Below are positions 30,270-42,126 of a stretch of DNA of 64,000 nucleotides, piece after piece (within the stretch, counting starts at the first letter, position 1; every line of letters begins with the position of its first letter). The notes beneath the pieces are model-generated. The model was not told the origin of the DNA, ran no database searches, and was given only the letters and a program-made list of their open reading frames with translations. Made by a program: the position numbers and the translations under genes. The stretch is from Macrothele yani (lineage: Eukaryota > Arthropoda > Arachnida > Araneae > Macrothelidae), in contig CM077011.1 of NCBI GenBank assembly GCA_039090855.1, positions 136,712,749 to 136,776,748 of the forward strand. Direction: 5' to 3'.

Positions 30270-33190
30270 ATGCGGAAGAGAAATAACCATTGTTTTGTGC
30301 TAGGTTGCAATACTCAGTACAAAAACAGTAAGCTGTCACTCTATGGAGTACCCAAAAATGATAAACTTTTACAGCAATGGCAAAGATTGATTCCCCGTGC
30401 AGATAAAAACTTTGACAAATTTAGCGCTGTATGTGAACTGCACTTTGTTGAGAGATTTGTGGTTCGAAATTTTGTGCATAAAATAAACGAGGAGACTGTT
30501 AATACCCAGAGATCGGCCCATCTTGACACCAAATGCAATTTCAACAATATTTCCAAACCTTCCCCATTACTTGTCAAAACCTCTGGCAAAAATGAAGAAA
30601 GTTAGGGAAACCGATGATAAGCCTGATGGTAATTTAAATAGCTTGGGATTTACTTCCAAAAGAGTTACACTGAACTGCCTTCTGAATATCAACCTTCCTT
30701 CAGAATTTTGGGGTAAGCAAATTCTTGCTAATATTCCAAAGTGCATAATTTTCCATGTTCATTCATTCAAATGTGAATTGTCAAATCAATTGACAACCGA
30801 AAAACTGGTTGTTATAACCGAAAGTGAACCGGAGGTTACCTGTGAAGTGTATTTACGTGGATTAAAAATTAACACAGTTTCTAATACTACTTCTAAAGAT
30901 GAATTAGAATCCATTATTCGAGACACTGATAGGCTAACAGTATGTCATGACGCAGGCTCCATTTCAGAATTTGAAAATAACAGGAAGTACCTTGAAAGTG
31001 GAGTTATTTTTGAGAATAATTTATACAGCAAAAATTGTGTAAGGAAAGGAGCAACGGAAACTCGCCTTAAATGTAAGTATCTGTGGCACTTACTTTTGCA
31101 CAAAATAGCTTATCATAGAAGAAAGGCTACATTTAAAAATAAGTATCAGAATAAAGTTTGGAAAATCAGCAGGCTGAAGAAATGGGTTATTTTGCTCTCT
31201 GATTACATAAAAAAATAAAAAAATAAAAAAAAGAATTTTACAGAACTTTCCATTAATGAAAAAATTGCAGAATTACCCATTAAGCAGTGGCAAATGGTTA
31301 TTCATTGTTATAAGGCAGCAAAGAAATCTGCAAGAGGTATGTCATATACCAAGGAATGGTTACTTGAATGCACATAAAAAGTCCAAAATTGTACGAGCAC
31401 ATACGGAAACACAAAATCATGATCCTACCTAATAGAACAACTATTAGAAAGTATATTTCAAATTACAACACTGGTTTTGGATTCAATGCACAGACGTTTG
31501 AAACAATTTAAAAGAAAACAAGTAAGATGGAGCCTTTTGCAAGACATGATGGTATATTAATAGATGAAGTGAAGCTTACAGAAGAACTGCAAGCAAAATC
31601 ATCTGGTGAAATAATACGGTTTGTTGATATTGGGCCATACACTTCAGAAACTGTTAAGCATACCCCATGTAATCACAGACTGGTAATGGTGTTCCAGCCA
31701 TTAAATGGAGATTGGACCCAAATAATTGGCGTTTTTCCCACAAGTAACAATATAAATGGAACTTTGCTTGCAAAATTGATTATTATTGAAGCTGTTATTC
31801 TCACTGAAAATGCAGGTCTGTTTGTTGATTTCATTATGTGTTGGAACAGGAATATGTGGAAGACATTTGGTATATCAGCAGATTGTTCTGGAACTAAGTA
31901 CAGCATTATGCATCCTACAGATTGCTCTAGAAGTTTACATTTCATAGCAGATTTTCCTCACTTAATAAAATGTGTACGGAACGCATTTGTTACCAGAGGG
32001 TTTCTTCTGCCCAAAGGGGAGGCAAGACCAGAGCATGTTGAAGCAGTATGGAGGAAGGACTCTGACATAACTACTCTAAAAGCCATGCCAAAAATTACAC
32101 GTGTTCATATTCACCTGAATAACTGAGAAAATGAGGGCAAGCTATGCTGTGCAGCTTTTTAGCAACAAAGTATTAAAAGGCCTTTTTCTCTATAAGCATC
32201 ATATTGAAATACAGATTGGACGTACTAATGCAACTGCATTTTTCATAAAGTTGATGATGGAGTTAATAACAGTAATGATCTCTAGGAGCCCATCAAGTAG
32301 TCTCCGTGTAGTTTCTAAGGGATGCAAAGTGTTTAATGATTTTCTGTTATATTTAGATAAATGGGAAGCTTTTGCTGGAGATAAGAAGATTGGGTTTTTA
32401 AGTGCTAGAGGATTACGAGTCACTAAAAGCAGTACCATCTCTATACTAAAATATCTAACAGAAACATTGAACTACAAGTATGTAATGACATCGCGCTTGA
32501 GTCAAGGCTCAATAGAAAACCTTTTTGGTATTATTCGACAACTGTCAGGCTGCAATGACCACCCCACTGCAGTAGAATTTTTAGTGACCATTCAGTGTTT
32601 AAGTTTTTATAATCTGGCTAAGCCTGTAAAGTGTGGTACTAGCTGCACAACAGAAATCTTCAATTCCCTTATTGAGCCAAGTGACACCATCAGTTACAAA
32701 CCTAATGTTTTGTTAAATTTAAATGAACTTTTAAGTGATGGAATGCTAGATAATGTGAAAGATACCTTGAATAGTGCTGTATATTCTGATTGTGCTTCCC
32801 TTTTCCCTCATATTTCCCATAACCAGTTGCTAGTTTATGTAGCTAGGAAATGTGTTGCAATAACTAAATGCAAAGATTGCACCAAAATGTGTTTAACATG
32901 CAGTATTGAAGGCCAGATTTTCTGGAACATTGATACGAGAATTTGATAAAGGTGGCTTATTATATATATCAAAGGAACTCCTAGTTCTTGTCAGTCAACT
33001 GGAAGGTATTCTTACACATTATTTCAGCACCGAAAAACTACACAGAGATCGTATCGTTGATATTCTAGCTATCTTGATGATAAAGAAAATTAAATTCATT
33101 GGTTGTGCAGAACACAGTAAAGATGTGACATGTAAGATTGCAAAATTTTATTTACTGACACGTGTTGCATTTCTATATAAAGGGACTTAA
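30270..33190 (+). pseudogene. P-element/THAP9-like transposase, nearly full length, several frameshifts
   Basis: The N-terminal THAP zinc finger is complete: CFVLGC, about 50 residues, then CELHF (C2CH pattern), with the frame starting at MRKRNNHCFVLGC. A coiled/linker part follows. The RNase H-like core includes DGILIDEVKL (first catalytic Asp region), DIGPYTSETV, ADCSGTKYSI and ADFPHLIKCVRNAF. Next are MRASYAVQLFSNKVLKGL, LDKWEAFAGDKKIGFLSARG and LSQGSIENLFGIIRQLSG, which carries the late catalytic Glu. A C-terminal block (HSKDVTCKIAKFYLLTR) ends at 33190. Frame changes occur near 30590, 31220-31520, 32126 and 32930. Known relatives excise DNA using THAP binding near the TIRs. Confidence 0.9.
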
Positions 33191-35548
33191 TAAGATTCAC
33201 AATGATAATAGATAAAAAATGAAGTACCTTAAGCTGAGACGCTGCAAATGAAATCCCTGGATCTGGGTGTTGAGGTTCTTTTTATGAGGAAGCAAGTGAA
33301 AGACAGCTCTATACTTACTGTGAAGTCAGTCAATAGCTCTCACTTATAATTACTGTGGAGTCGGTAGATATATACTGACTCCACAGTAATGCTACAGGTC
33401 AAACCCTCACCCCTAGAGTTCCACAAAACCACCTTAACAGTTAATAAGAACTTTGCCACAGAACAGGTTCAATCATTCAAACCCAGGGATTTGACCTTAG
33501 TCACATTACCAATGTTCAACTCTGAGCAAGCAGAGCAGACACTGCTGTGTTTACTGATCTACTATATATTGCCATATGTATGCATATGACCGTATTAAAA
33601 AGAATGGATAACTTTGGGAGTATGTAGCAGTGGCTAGTTAACTTTTCCTTCATTAAATATATGTATGCACATAGCAGACAGTAAGCCTAATGTATATGCA
33701 AATAAGTGAACCTAGAAATTTAACCCAAACTCATTAAAAAAATTCCAGCCTAAAATGAGGTTAAGAAATGTTCAGGTTGTTAACAAACTTAGAAAAGAAA
33801 GTTACAAAAACTGGTAAGTTATTTAGAGATTCAAAATTCATTTCTGTAAATCTATTTATTTAAACAAAAAATATATTTCTTGCTCTTCCCACCCCCAAGT
33901 AACTGCGTCAATGGTGAAAGATAAAAGACGTTCAAAAATTGCAATGGTTGCTATCAACTATGTTGGGGTCAGAAATGTATTCTGAAGTAATTCCATTGTG
34001 TGGAATTATTACAGAATATATTTACTTCACTGGTAATTAACGGTTCAGCAGATATTAATATACAAAAAGATTTTAAGTCACATGTGTGGTAGCAATAGGT
34101 AATAATATTGCAGAGTTACTATTTTTCGTTAAAAATGTTTAGAACTGTGGGATTCATTTAGCAAGCTGTACCACCCCTTCATCTTTTTTTATGTTCAAAT
34201 CCCAAAATTACTGGTGGCAATCTATTAATGCACTTTTTTTTCAATCAACATTTAGCTTTAGCATTTCCAGCATTGCTAACTAGGGCTTCCATGATGGAAT
34301 TATATACTACAAAATTCAGTATTTTGGAGCAAACTTGCAAAATGCCATAAGTGATTGTGACTAATTTACTCTTTACAAGGTGGTGTAAAAGTAATAAAAA
34401 GGAAACTAAACAGGTATTAAATTTATTTCTAGAAATTTAATTATGTGTGAAAACATCTAATAGTTGCATTCACAAATTCTTGCCCTTTGATTCAATTGAA
34501 TTATCTAAGATGCCTAAAAATCAAGTTGTGTGTTACTTATTTTTTGTGTAATGTTACTTTTTAAATCGCTCTCCCAAGTTCTGTTCTAATATGCTGATAA
34601 ATTTCTCTGTTCCTATATAATTGAGAAATGGTTTTTGATAAAAATTTCAACAATTGCTAGCCTTTGACATATAGCAGCCTGCAATGAATTAATCAAACTT
34701 CTACTTTGTAAAAAATAAAAATTAAAAATGGGATGCTTACTTTTGCCTCACTGTATAAATTGAATAAAGCTTAACTAATGTGCTGAGATGTGGCGATATT
34801 GTAAAAAATAATGCTTGATACATGCAAGCAATGCAAGATTAAAACATTGCTTTATTACAAACTGCACGTGGCTTCTGTATGGAAATGCCTAAAGCCATTT
34901 TTAATTAACTCTCATCAGCACTCCTTTGGTCCCCATGCTGATGAGAGTTCAATACTCAAAACCGGTCCACGTCAGGGGGTCAGTTTTTTCACATGTGCTT
35001 CAACATTTGTTTCAGTTGGTGTAAATTATATTTGTATTACCTTTTCCCAACTACTAGCGGCATTAAGCAACGTTGTTACATGTTTACATTGTACACAATG
35101 TGTCACTGTGCGTACCTTACTGGGACAATAAAGCTTTCTGGATTTACTGAGGGGATATCAGTATGAGACTGAAATAGTTACAATTTCAGAAATTAAGAAC
35201 AAATAAGTCTTGGTAAATTATTTACTCCCCCACAATTATTTCTTCATTGAATAGTAAAATTTACCGAACAGTATAAAAAAAATCCCCCCAAATCAGCCAC
35301 TTTCCTTTTTTTTTTTTTTTTTTTTGCGTTTTTTTTCTGAACAATTACTGGTAAATGTTTTCTCATACATGCATTATGACCGAAATTATGCTTCAGTCAG
35401 TGAGGAATGTCATTGTAAATGCGTGTGACACAGCTTAAATAAGGTGGTACACACCGTTTTTTAAACCAGTCAGTAACAGGCAAAAATAATTTTTGTTAAG
35501 CCTCTTAATAATACGAAAAACTTACGCAACATTTATATATATCAGCTA
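33191..35548. other. Non-coding 3' part of the P-type element, two short perfect inverted repeats
   Basis: AT-rich, no gene. Hairpins: arms 33349-33362 / 33377-33390 (attactgtggagtc) and arms 34907-34920 / 34936-34949 (aactctcatcagca). AATAAA-type signals occur (for example at about 34760 and 35126). It may be 3' UTR and subterminal sequence. Confidence 0.5.
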
Positions 35549-35608
35549 TATCCACACCAATCATTACGTACGCTGGGAGCTCAGCACACTTCCCCTTTTT
35601 GACACTGC
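35549..35608 (-). repeat. Internal P-type right-end sequence
   Basis: Matches the reverse complement of 30013-30072 at 50 of 60 positions. No copy of the cctaaatt TSD follows it, so the visible transposition used the outer end at 40363 rather than this one. Confidence 0.85.
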
Positions 35609-36021
35609 ATATCATCCGTTTCTGTATCGTTTGAAGAGTAGACACATGGATGCACAACTTTATATTTACATGGCCCCACGTATTTACTTCAAACAGTAAA
35701 TTTTGTCCACTATCCCTAAATTGTTTTTAAGGAGAGCTCTGTCTCTGACTGGCAGCATTAAATTTGTTGAACCACGGCATTACTTATACCTGGTCATAAG
35801 CCTAACGGGAGAGGGTGTAAAAAAAAAAAACCCCAGATTTTCCGAGTCATGGATCCCCGATGTAAATGGCCCTCCAAATGTTTCGGGTATATAATGATAT
35901 GCATTTCTTATGTGAACCAACTAAATTATTTAATAATATGTAATTCTTCGTAGAATGCAAACACATGTATAATGTGAACTTAATAAATAAAACAGCAATG
36001 TCGATTAAACGTTTACCAACA

Positions 36022-36246
36022 TTTTTTTTTTTTTTGATTGGAGGTTTAACGACCACCGTGAGCAACTCAATGGGCTATAAGCAGTCGCCCGTCCCTAATT
36101 TAGGGTCACTGGTTCCAGGGAAGGGAGAGAGCCAGTACCGTAAGACAAACACAACATCCATGCCTGACCGGGATTCGAACCCGAACCCCTTACGGACGAA
36201 TGATCAGAGGCCAGCGCCTTAGACCACTGCGCCACCGGGGTGGCTA
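36022..36246 (-). mobile_element. SINE family A, young copy, TSD taccaacat
   Basis: Complete reverse-oriented copy with poly(T). Direct repeats are at 36014-36022 and 36247-36255. Inserted inside the P-type insertion. Confidence 0.95.
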
Positions 36247-36255
36247 TACCAACAT

Positions 36256-37224
36256 CGTTGACATATATATATACATAATGTGTGATCAGACCCCCTCCAG
36301 ATTTTGAAACATGGTTACGCCACTGTACCTGATAGTCACTGGCGAACATAGCCGATGCTGACACTTAAGCATTCAATTCAAAATAAGCACACTCAATATA
36401 ATGTCCCATACAAAAAAGCCTTGCAATTTCTTTATATACAGCAGGGGCGGCTTCTGCAATAGGGAACTGTGGGGCTACAGACCCCACCCCTACCCAAAGC
36501 AGTTTTTTTTCATGCCGTGCCGAGAGAAAGAGTTTTCTGAACTCAGCTGGAAGTTTTCCTACATAACGCCACTGGGGGCGAAAGGAACGCTGGCGGGCTG
36601 CTCTGACTGCTATTAAAACCAACTCATGTGGGAAACTCTGCCTATTTCCACACCAAATCGTTTTCTTTGAATAAAACGTTCCTGGGGGCTGCTTTGATTG
36701 GAGCTCTCGCTGGTACAGCAGATATGAATGGTCCTCGGAGTTGTTCGCCCGAGACGTAGCCACAATACAGTCTCTAGTTGGCTGCGAATGCATTGCCCGG
36801 GCCTTACCGCGGCGATGCATTAAATTTTTAGTTTGTTCCTGCTTTTATTCAACATGATAATTCTAACAACTGGAGAACATTCGTGTTTCCTAATAACTCA
36901 GTTGCCGAGATTTCTGCAAAAAAGTTTCACTTATATTTTCTCTTCTGATCAAAATAGGCATGTGAACAAATTGCGATTAAGAATGAAATTCAGTAATGGA
37001 CAAATTGAAAAAAAAAAAGACTAATTTCTGCAGCAAAAAATACTTGCACAAAATTAATATTTTCACTTACCAGGCACAGCGAAATTTTAACTTATAAACT
37101 CGTGTACATTTTTATTCATCAAAAAACATTGAAGTTGCTCCATTGGCTACATTTTACTTTTCTGTTGCGTACCTCCCCGCCCTCAATATAAGCTGCACAT
37201 TTCAGTTGAGGTAGTGCTTTATAC
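36256..37224. other. Spacer with two hAT-like termini and an unrecognised 151-codon minus frame
   Basis: cagtggcgtaaccatg is read on minus at about 36329, and caggggcggcttctgcaat on plus at about 36441; both are of hAT-end type but neither has an identified partner. The minus frame 36820-36365 (MHRRGKARAMHSQPTRD...) overlaps the second terminus and has no domain I recognise; it is probably non-coding. Confidence 0.4.
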
Positions 37225-37226
37225 TT

Positions 37227-37232
<6 letters not shown>

Positions 37233-37265
<33 letters not shown>

Positions 37266-37472
37266 TTGGAGGTTTAACGACCACCGTGAGCAACTCAATG
37301 GGCTATAAGCAGTCGCCCGTCCCTAATTTAGGGTCACTGGTTCCAGGGAAGGGAGAGAGCCAGTGCCGTAAGACAAACACAACATCCATGCCTGACCGGG
37401 ATTCGAACCCGGACCCCTTACGGACGAATGATCAGAGGCCAGCGCCTTATACCACTGCGCCACCGGGGCGGC
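37233..37472 (-). mobile_element. SINE family A, young copy, TSD ttatttac
   Basis: Complete reverse copy with a T32 tract. Flanks ttatttac are at 37225-37232 and 37473-37480. Confidence 0.95.
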
Positions 37473-37944
37473 TTATTTACTTTGAACACAACATTTAATA
37501 AAATACAATTGTTTAAAAAATTTATGAAGTTGGTAAATTTTGAAAACAAATTGTTCTACACTAAATTATAATCATGGATTCAAAGTTAAAACTGGATTGA
37601 ATATGTTTGCAATTCGTATTTATTTAAGAGAATGCCTGTGTGCGAGTATCGCAGTAACAACTCATCGCGAAATTGTGGCACACCTTTCAAAATTCCGCAA
37701 AATGTTTTTCATCACTATCCGAGTTGCAGTGGCTGGTGTCAAGTCAAAATTCCAAAGGGAGCGTATCAGAAGAAAAAATATGTATTATATTTCTAGGTGT
37801 CACAATTGACACCTGAAAACGCGTATATGACGTTAAGTGTGTGTCCGCTGTCACACGCATTATTTTTTTATACCTTTAAAACTGGTTCTCCTAATTGAGT
37901 GTGTGTTGCTCTTACAGTATATGCATGTATATATAATTTACAAC

Positions 37945-38440
37945 CACTATCTCAATCCACTGCTGGATGAGTCTCCAAGTTTCTTCCACAACAGTCTGCC
38001 TTGAGCCAGTTTCCTTCATGCTTCCAAATTTCATCCACCCATCTCCCACATGTCATCTTTTGGGTCTTTTTTCTCCCCTTGCTATCCAGCTTAATATTTC
38101 AACTCTCCATCGCTAGCTCTTTCTTCTGGCAATATGTCCATCTCGTTGCAATTTCAGGGATTCTGACATTGATGCCTTCTACCCTTGTAATTTTTTCCCG
38201 ATCCACGAGTTCCTCTTTGTATTTTCCCTGTTTCCTTGTTACATCAAACATGATTCTTTCAGTTGTCTGCAACCTCGGTATATCTATTTTAGTTGAGGCC
38301 CATGTCACTGCTCCGCGTAACAACTGGAAGGATGTACTGATTAAACACTTTTCTTTTAAGAAATAATGCATCAAACAAAGCTTTATACGCCGATTATTTT
38401 CTTCATATATGTGGCCATCGCTTGATATCTGTTGCATAAT
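37945..38440 (-). mobile_element. RTE LINE 3' fragment (copy E)
   Basis: On minus, QQISSDGHIYEENNRRIKL begins the readable part. It continues through KITRVEGINVRIPEIATRWT to a C-terminal region and the tail near 37945. It corresponds to the last third of the RT protein of copy A, more diverged than the other copies and shifted in frame. Confidence 0.8.
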
Positions 38441-38689
38441 TCAGGTATCGGTTACCTCTAAATTTTCCCTATCAATCGCTAAATATAAAATCTAAATATT
38501 CATTTCTTTAAAAAAAAAGTGCATTCGATCAATAGAGTATATATATATAAATTATTATTAAATAGACAGCATCGGTAGGCTCAGCAACTTAGCTTTCGAA
38601 GTGAAATCTACAAAATTGGAATGCAGCCCAGCCCCTCCATCTCAGCTTACCACTAGCCGCTACTGAATACTGATATACAGTAAAATTTT

Positions 38690-38907
38690 CCAAGGTGGCG
38701 CAGTGGTCTAAGGCGTTGGCCTCTGATCATTCGTCCGTAAGGGGTCCGGGTTCGAATCCCGGTCAGGCATGGATGTTGTGTTTGTCTTACGGCACTGGCT
38801 CTTTCCCTTCCCTGGAACCAGTGACCCTAAATTAGGGACGGGCGACTGCTTATAGCCCATTGAGTTGCTCACGGTAGTCGTTAAACCTCCAATCAAAAAA
38901 AAAAAAA
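38690..38907 (+). mobile_element. SINE family A, full body, slightly 5'-shortened
   Basis: Starts caaggtggcgcagtgg (first eight bases of the head missing or changed) and ends in A13. The target repeat is only approximate (attttcc/attcc). Confidence 0.92.
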
Positions 38908-40337
38908 TTCCAAACAGCACGTCTTTACTTATATCCAAATATCCATGCCATTTGTTCGCGTTTTGGTAGGCATTCTTCGAGGATTTAACATGATATCAAT
39001 TTAATTTAAGCGCACGTAAAATTCTATTTTTAAAATAAATTCGTCGACGCTGCACTCTGCCGCAGACTTAAGACATTTTAGCGAGTTCTGATTACGGTTA
39101 AATGTGTTTCCATAATCGCACACTTAAGAAAACCGTACACTTACATTTCTTACATCCTATTTTCGTAATCCAGCCCCTGTTGTTTGATGCACAACACTAC
39201 ACAGACACCGTCTGCAGCGCCGCGATGCGGCGTAGGCACAGATATCATATACAAGAAGCTAGATTGGACACCCAGCCCATGAGGCGTGAGAAGGTAGGCG
39301 CCATTTTCAGCGGGTCATAACGATTCATTTAAGCAAGGCTACTTTGCATTAAGTCAAAGGAATACGACTTTTGGCACTGTGATTTTCTATTTATGTTGAT
39401 ATTCAAAGCAGTTAATACCCATTTAGCGGCGGAAGTTTTAAAATTTAAGTAAAAAACAGTAATATTCCTTAGTGTTGACTAGAATGCCAAGGGTATTGCA
39501 AAATATTGAATTATTTCAGATTCGACCAGGGCTTAAATTCAAGAGAAGACATTCCGGCACCTGCGATATAAAAAAATATCACGCTGGCTTTAATTTGCTG
39601 AGAGATATGATTTTGACGTTTCTTGTAAATGAATGCTTACATTTAATACGTCATTTCGTTGCTATATTGTCCAAATAAATAATTTGAAATGTTAAAAACT
39701 GAAATTTCCTTAGTGCATAACAAAACAAAATATCAAAATTTTTGGTAAAATTCAAAACTTTTTGAGCAAACATAATAAATAAATCAGAATGACAGAGGTA
39801 AATAGCAACAAGGAAAAATATTCACATTATTTCAGCTTTTCTACGTAAAGCATGTGGAAGCCTTTTTTTTTTTCAGGTTCAAATCAATAGTTTGCTGGAT
39901 TTAATAGCTACTTATTGATTTTAAATAAATTATTTGCTTTCCCATTATTTTAAATCGTTGCCGCTTTACCTTCTTAAAAATGCTTTCCAATCATTTCCTA
40001 TATTTGCATGCAATACCAGCTTTAAATTTTAATATTTATATATATACTGTATGTATTGTTTTCAGCATTGGGCAAGAGGCAAATAAGTAACTGCACTTAT
40101 ATTTTCGTCTCTCTGCGTAAGATTTTTATCTGAGGAAGCTTTCACCATGATTTGTACAATAATTAAGTTCAAACTACCCTGTGTAACGTGCCATGCTCCG
40201 ACATCTTGACCCGCTCAATGTGGCTCCATGATTCTCACAGAGCAAGCCCATGCTCAACAGAGCAGACAGCCAATCTAGTCCCTTATACGATATCTATTGG
40301 CGTGGGACATATTTCGAACACAGTTTTTGAGCTCGCA
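38908..40337. other. Right interior of the P-type insertion, no gene recognised
   Basis: AT-rich with a few short frames lacking motifs. The last ~180 bp before the right TIR are less AT-rich. Confidence 0.45.
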
Positions 40338-40363
40338 CGGCACACTTTCCCTTCTAGACGCTA
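40338..40363 (-). repeat. P-type right terminal inverted repeat (26 bp)
   Basis: Exact reverse complement of 30014-30039. It is followed after two bases by the cctaaatt TSD and the continuation of the host SINE. Confidence 0.9.
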
Positions 40364-40406
40364 TACCTAAATTAAGGACGGGCGACTGCTTACAGCCCAT
40401 TGAGTT

Positions 40407-41527
40407 TCTCTTCGCAATCCATCCTTCACTTTTCTTCTTTTCCTCAGGATGGACTACTTTACTATTCCCTCTTCAAACTTTCCTACTATTTTATCTGAGG
40501 CTCTGGCGCTTTTCCGTTCCCTCCCTCTCTCTCGTTCTCCTCCTACCACCACCGTGGATCTCCTTGCAGAACCACTCTTTTTCTCTACCCTGGTTCACCC
40601 CCGATCAACCTTTCTTTCTTTTTTCTCATGGTTCCGTGCCGGCATCCTAACCGTGCAGGCCCTCATTAATCCCGATTTTTCCTGGAAACCCCTCGACTTA
40701 CTCTTTTCCACCCCAACTCCTACCCTCGAGGACGACTATGCCCTTCTCCGTTTCTCACTTCAGCTTCTCTATCCTTCTCTTGTTTCTGACAACGGCCTCC
40801 TCGTCGTCCCCGGCCCCAGCCTCCTTCTCCCTTTCTTTCTTCCTTTTCGTGACTCTGTCGCCCCTGTCCTTTCTTTTACTACCGCTGCCCTGTACCGTCT
40901 CCTTCGAGCTCCCTCTGAGTCCCCCTATCCCATTTCCGGGGTTTCTCCTTCCTCCTCCCTGGCCGTTTGGTCTGCTTCTTTTTCCCCCTTTCTTCTCCGC
41001 TAGAACGTAACACCCACTGGCGGTTCCTTCATCGCCGGCTCCCTGACCCCCATCTTCTCTATCGCATGTCTCTTATCTCTTCTGCTCTCTGTCCTTTCTG
41101 TGGCGTTGACGGAGACGTCGCTCATATGTACTGCCACTGCCCTATCTTGCTGCCACTTCTTCATACTGTTTTCCGGTTAGCTGACATAATTTGCTCCAAG
41201 GACTTGCCGTTTCACGCATACCCGTGGCTGTTGCTCACAAAACATCCGCCCACCCGCCTTCCGGATGCCTGCTGCTTTCTTTTCGTACTTACCAAGCAAG
41301 TGATTCACTCATTTCATCAGTCTCTCAGGAATTCTCCTGAACTTCCATCCCTTCTGTCGGCCGGTGGACGGCTGCGGGCTAGCTTTCGGGGCCGGCTTGT
41401 GGCGCGCCTCCGGTTGGAACTCACAGCTGCAACTTCCGCACACACAATCGACACCTTTCAGAACACCTGGGCCCAGCTCACCGGGTGGTTTTCTATTCAT
41501 GGTTCTGCCATCCTACTGGTGACTTGA
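40407..41527 (+). pseudogene. LINE ORF2 C-terminal region with CCHC-type finger, one frameshift
   Basis: The first frame (to about 41000) reads HPRSTFLSFFSWFRAGILTV and resembles the linker after the RT palm in L1/Tx1-type ORF2. After a frameshift near 40990 the second frame has WRFLHRRLPDPHLLYRM. It then has CPFCGVDGDVAHMYCHCP, the cysteine/histidine motif near the ORF2 C terminus of many LINEs, and ends with a stop at 41525-41527. The catalytic RT and endonuclease are absent because of 5' truncation. Confidence 0.8.
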
Positions 41528-41897
41528 TTGTGTCCTCTTTTAGATTGTCTTTGTTTTGGTGTTTGGCTGTTCTCTTCACCTTGCTAGTACCTTGCTTACT
41601 GAGTTATTTTACTTATTTTTGTTCTGCTCCAGCAGGCTGTGATTCTGCATGTAAATATGTATAGTATGTTACTTGCTCTTCACTTTTCTTGTTATTCTTA
41701 GCATTGTATATTAAGTGGTTTCTGAACTGTTTGGTGATCTTCTGATATGTCAATGTGCACCACTCATGTTATATGTACTGTGCTCCTCTGTAGTGCTGAG
41801 TTCGAAACTTTATCTTCACTGTTTATTTATTGTGCATCCTGTATTTTTAATGTATTTTCAAGCTCTATATATTGTATCATAGGTCATTGACCTAAAG

Positions 41898-42126
41898 GCC
41901 GCCCCGGTGGCGCAGTGGTCTAAGGCGTTGGCCTCTGATCATTCGTCCGTAAGGGGTCCGGGTTCGAATCCCGGTCAGGCATGGATGTTGTGTTTGTCTT
42001 ACGGCACTGGCTCTCTCCCTTCCCTGGAACCAGTGACCCTAAATTAGGGACGGGCGACTGCTTATAGCCCATTTGAGTTGCTCACGGTGGTCGTTAAACC
42101 TCCAATCAAAAAAAAAAAAAAAAAAA
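41898..42126 (+). mobile_element. SINE family A, full copy in LINE 3' UTR, 12-bp TSD
   Basis: Flanks attgacctaaag at 41886-41897 and 42127-42138 are identical (leading A shared with the poly(A)). The head, body and tail match the young consensus, making this one of the most recent insertions in the window. Confidence 0.96.

Larger units (their letters stand above)
30013..40365 (+). mobile_element. P-superfamily insertion of 10.35 kb with 26-bp TIRs and 8-bp TSD
   Basis: The left terminal repeat 30014-30039 (tagcgtctagaagggaaagt then gtgccg) is the exact reverse complement of 40338-40363. The target SINE sequence cctaaatt is duplicated at 30005-30012 and 40366-40373, the 8-bp TSD typical of P elements. 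One to two bases lie between TIR and TSD on each side. A third, internal right-end-like sequence at 35549-35608 matches the left 60 bp at 50 of 60 positions. The interior carries a THAP/P transposase relic, three SINEs and an RTE fragment. Either a single large element or two P copies moving together is possible. Confidence 0.85.

Noticed and set aside
36365..36820. 151-codon minus-strand frame as a gene
   Set aside because: No domain, it overlaps a hAT-like terminus, and it lies within insertion-derived DNA.
40338..40410. Right P end as part of a separate small P-derived MITE
   Set aside because: No nearby left end exists, and the 8-bp TSD and SINE continuity match the left end at 30013.
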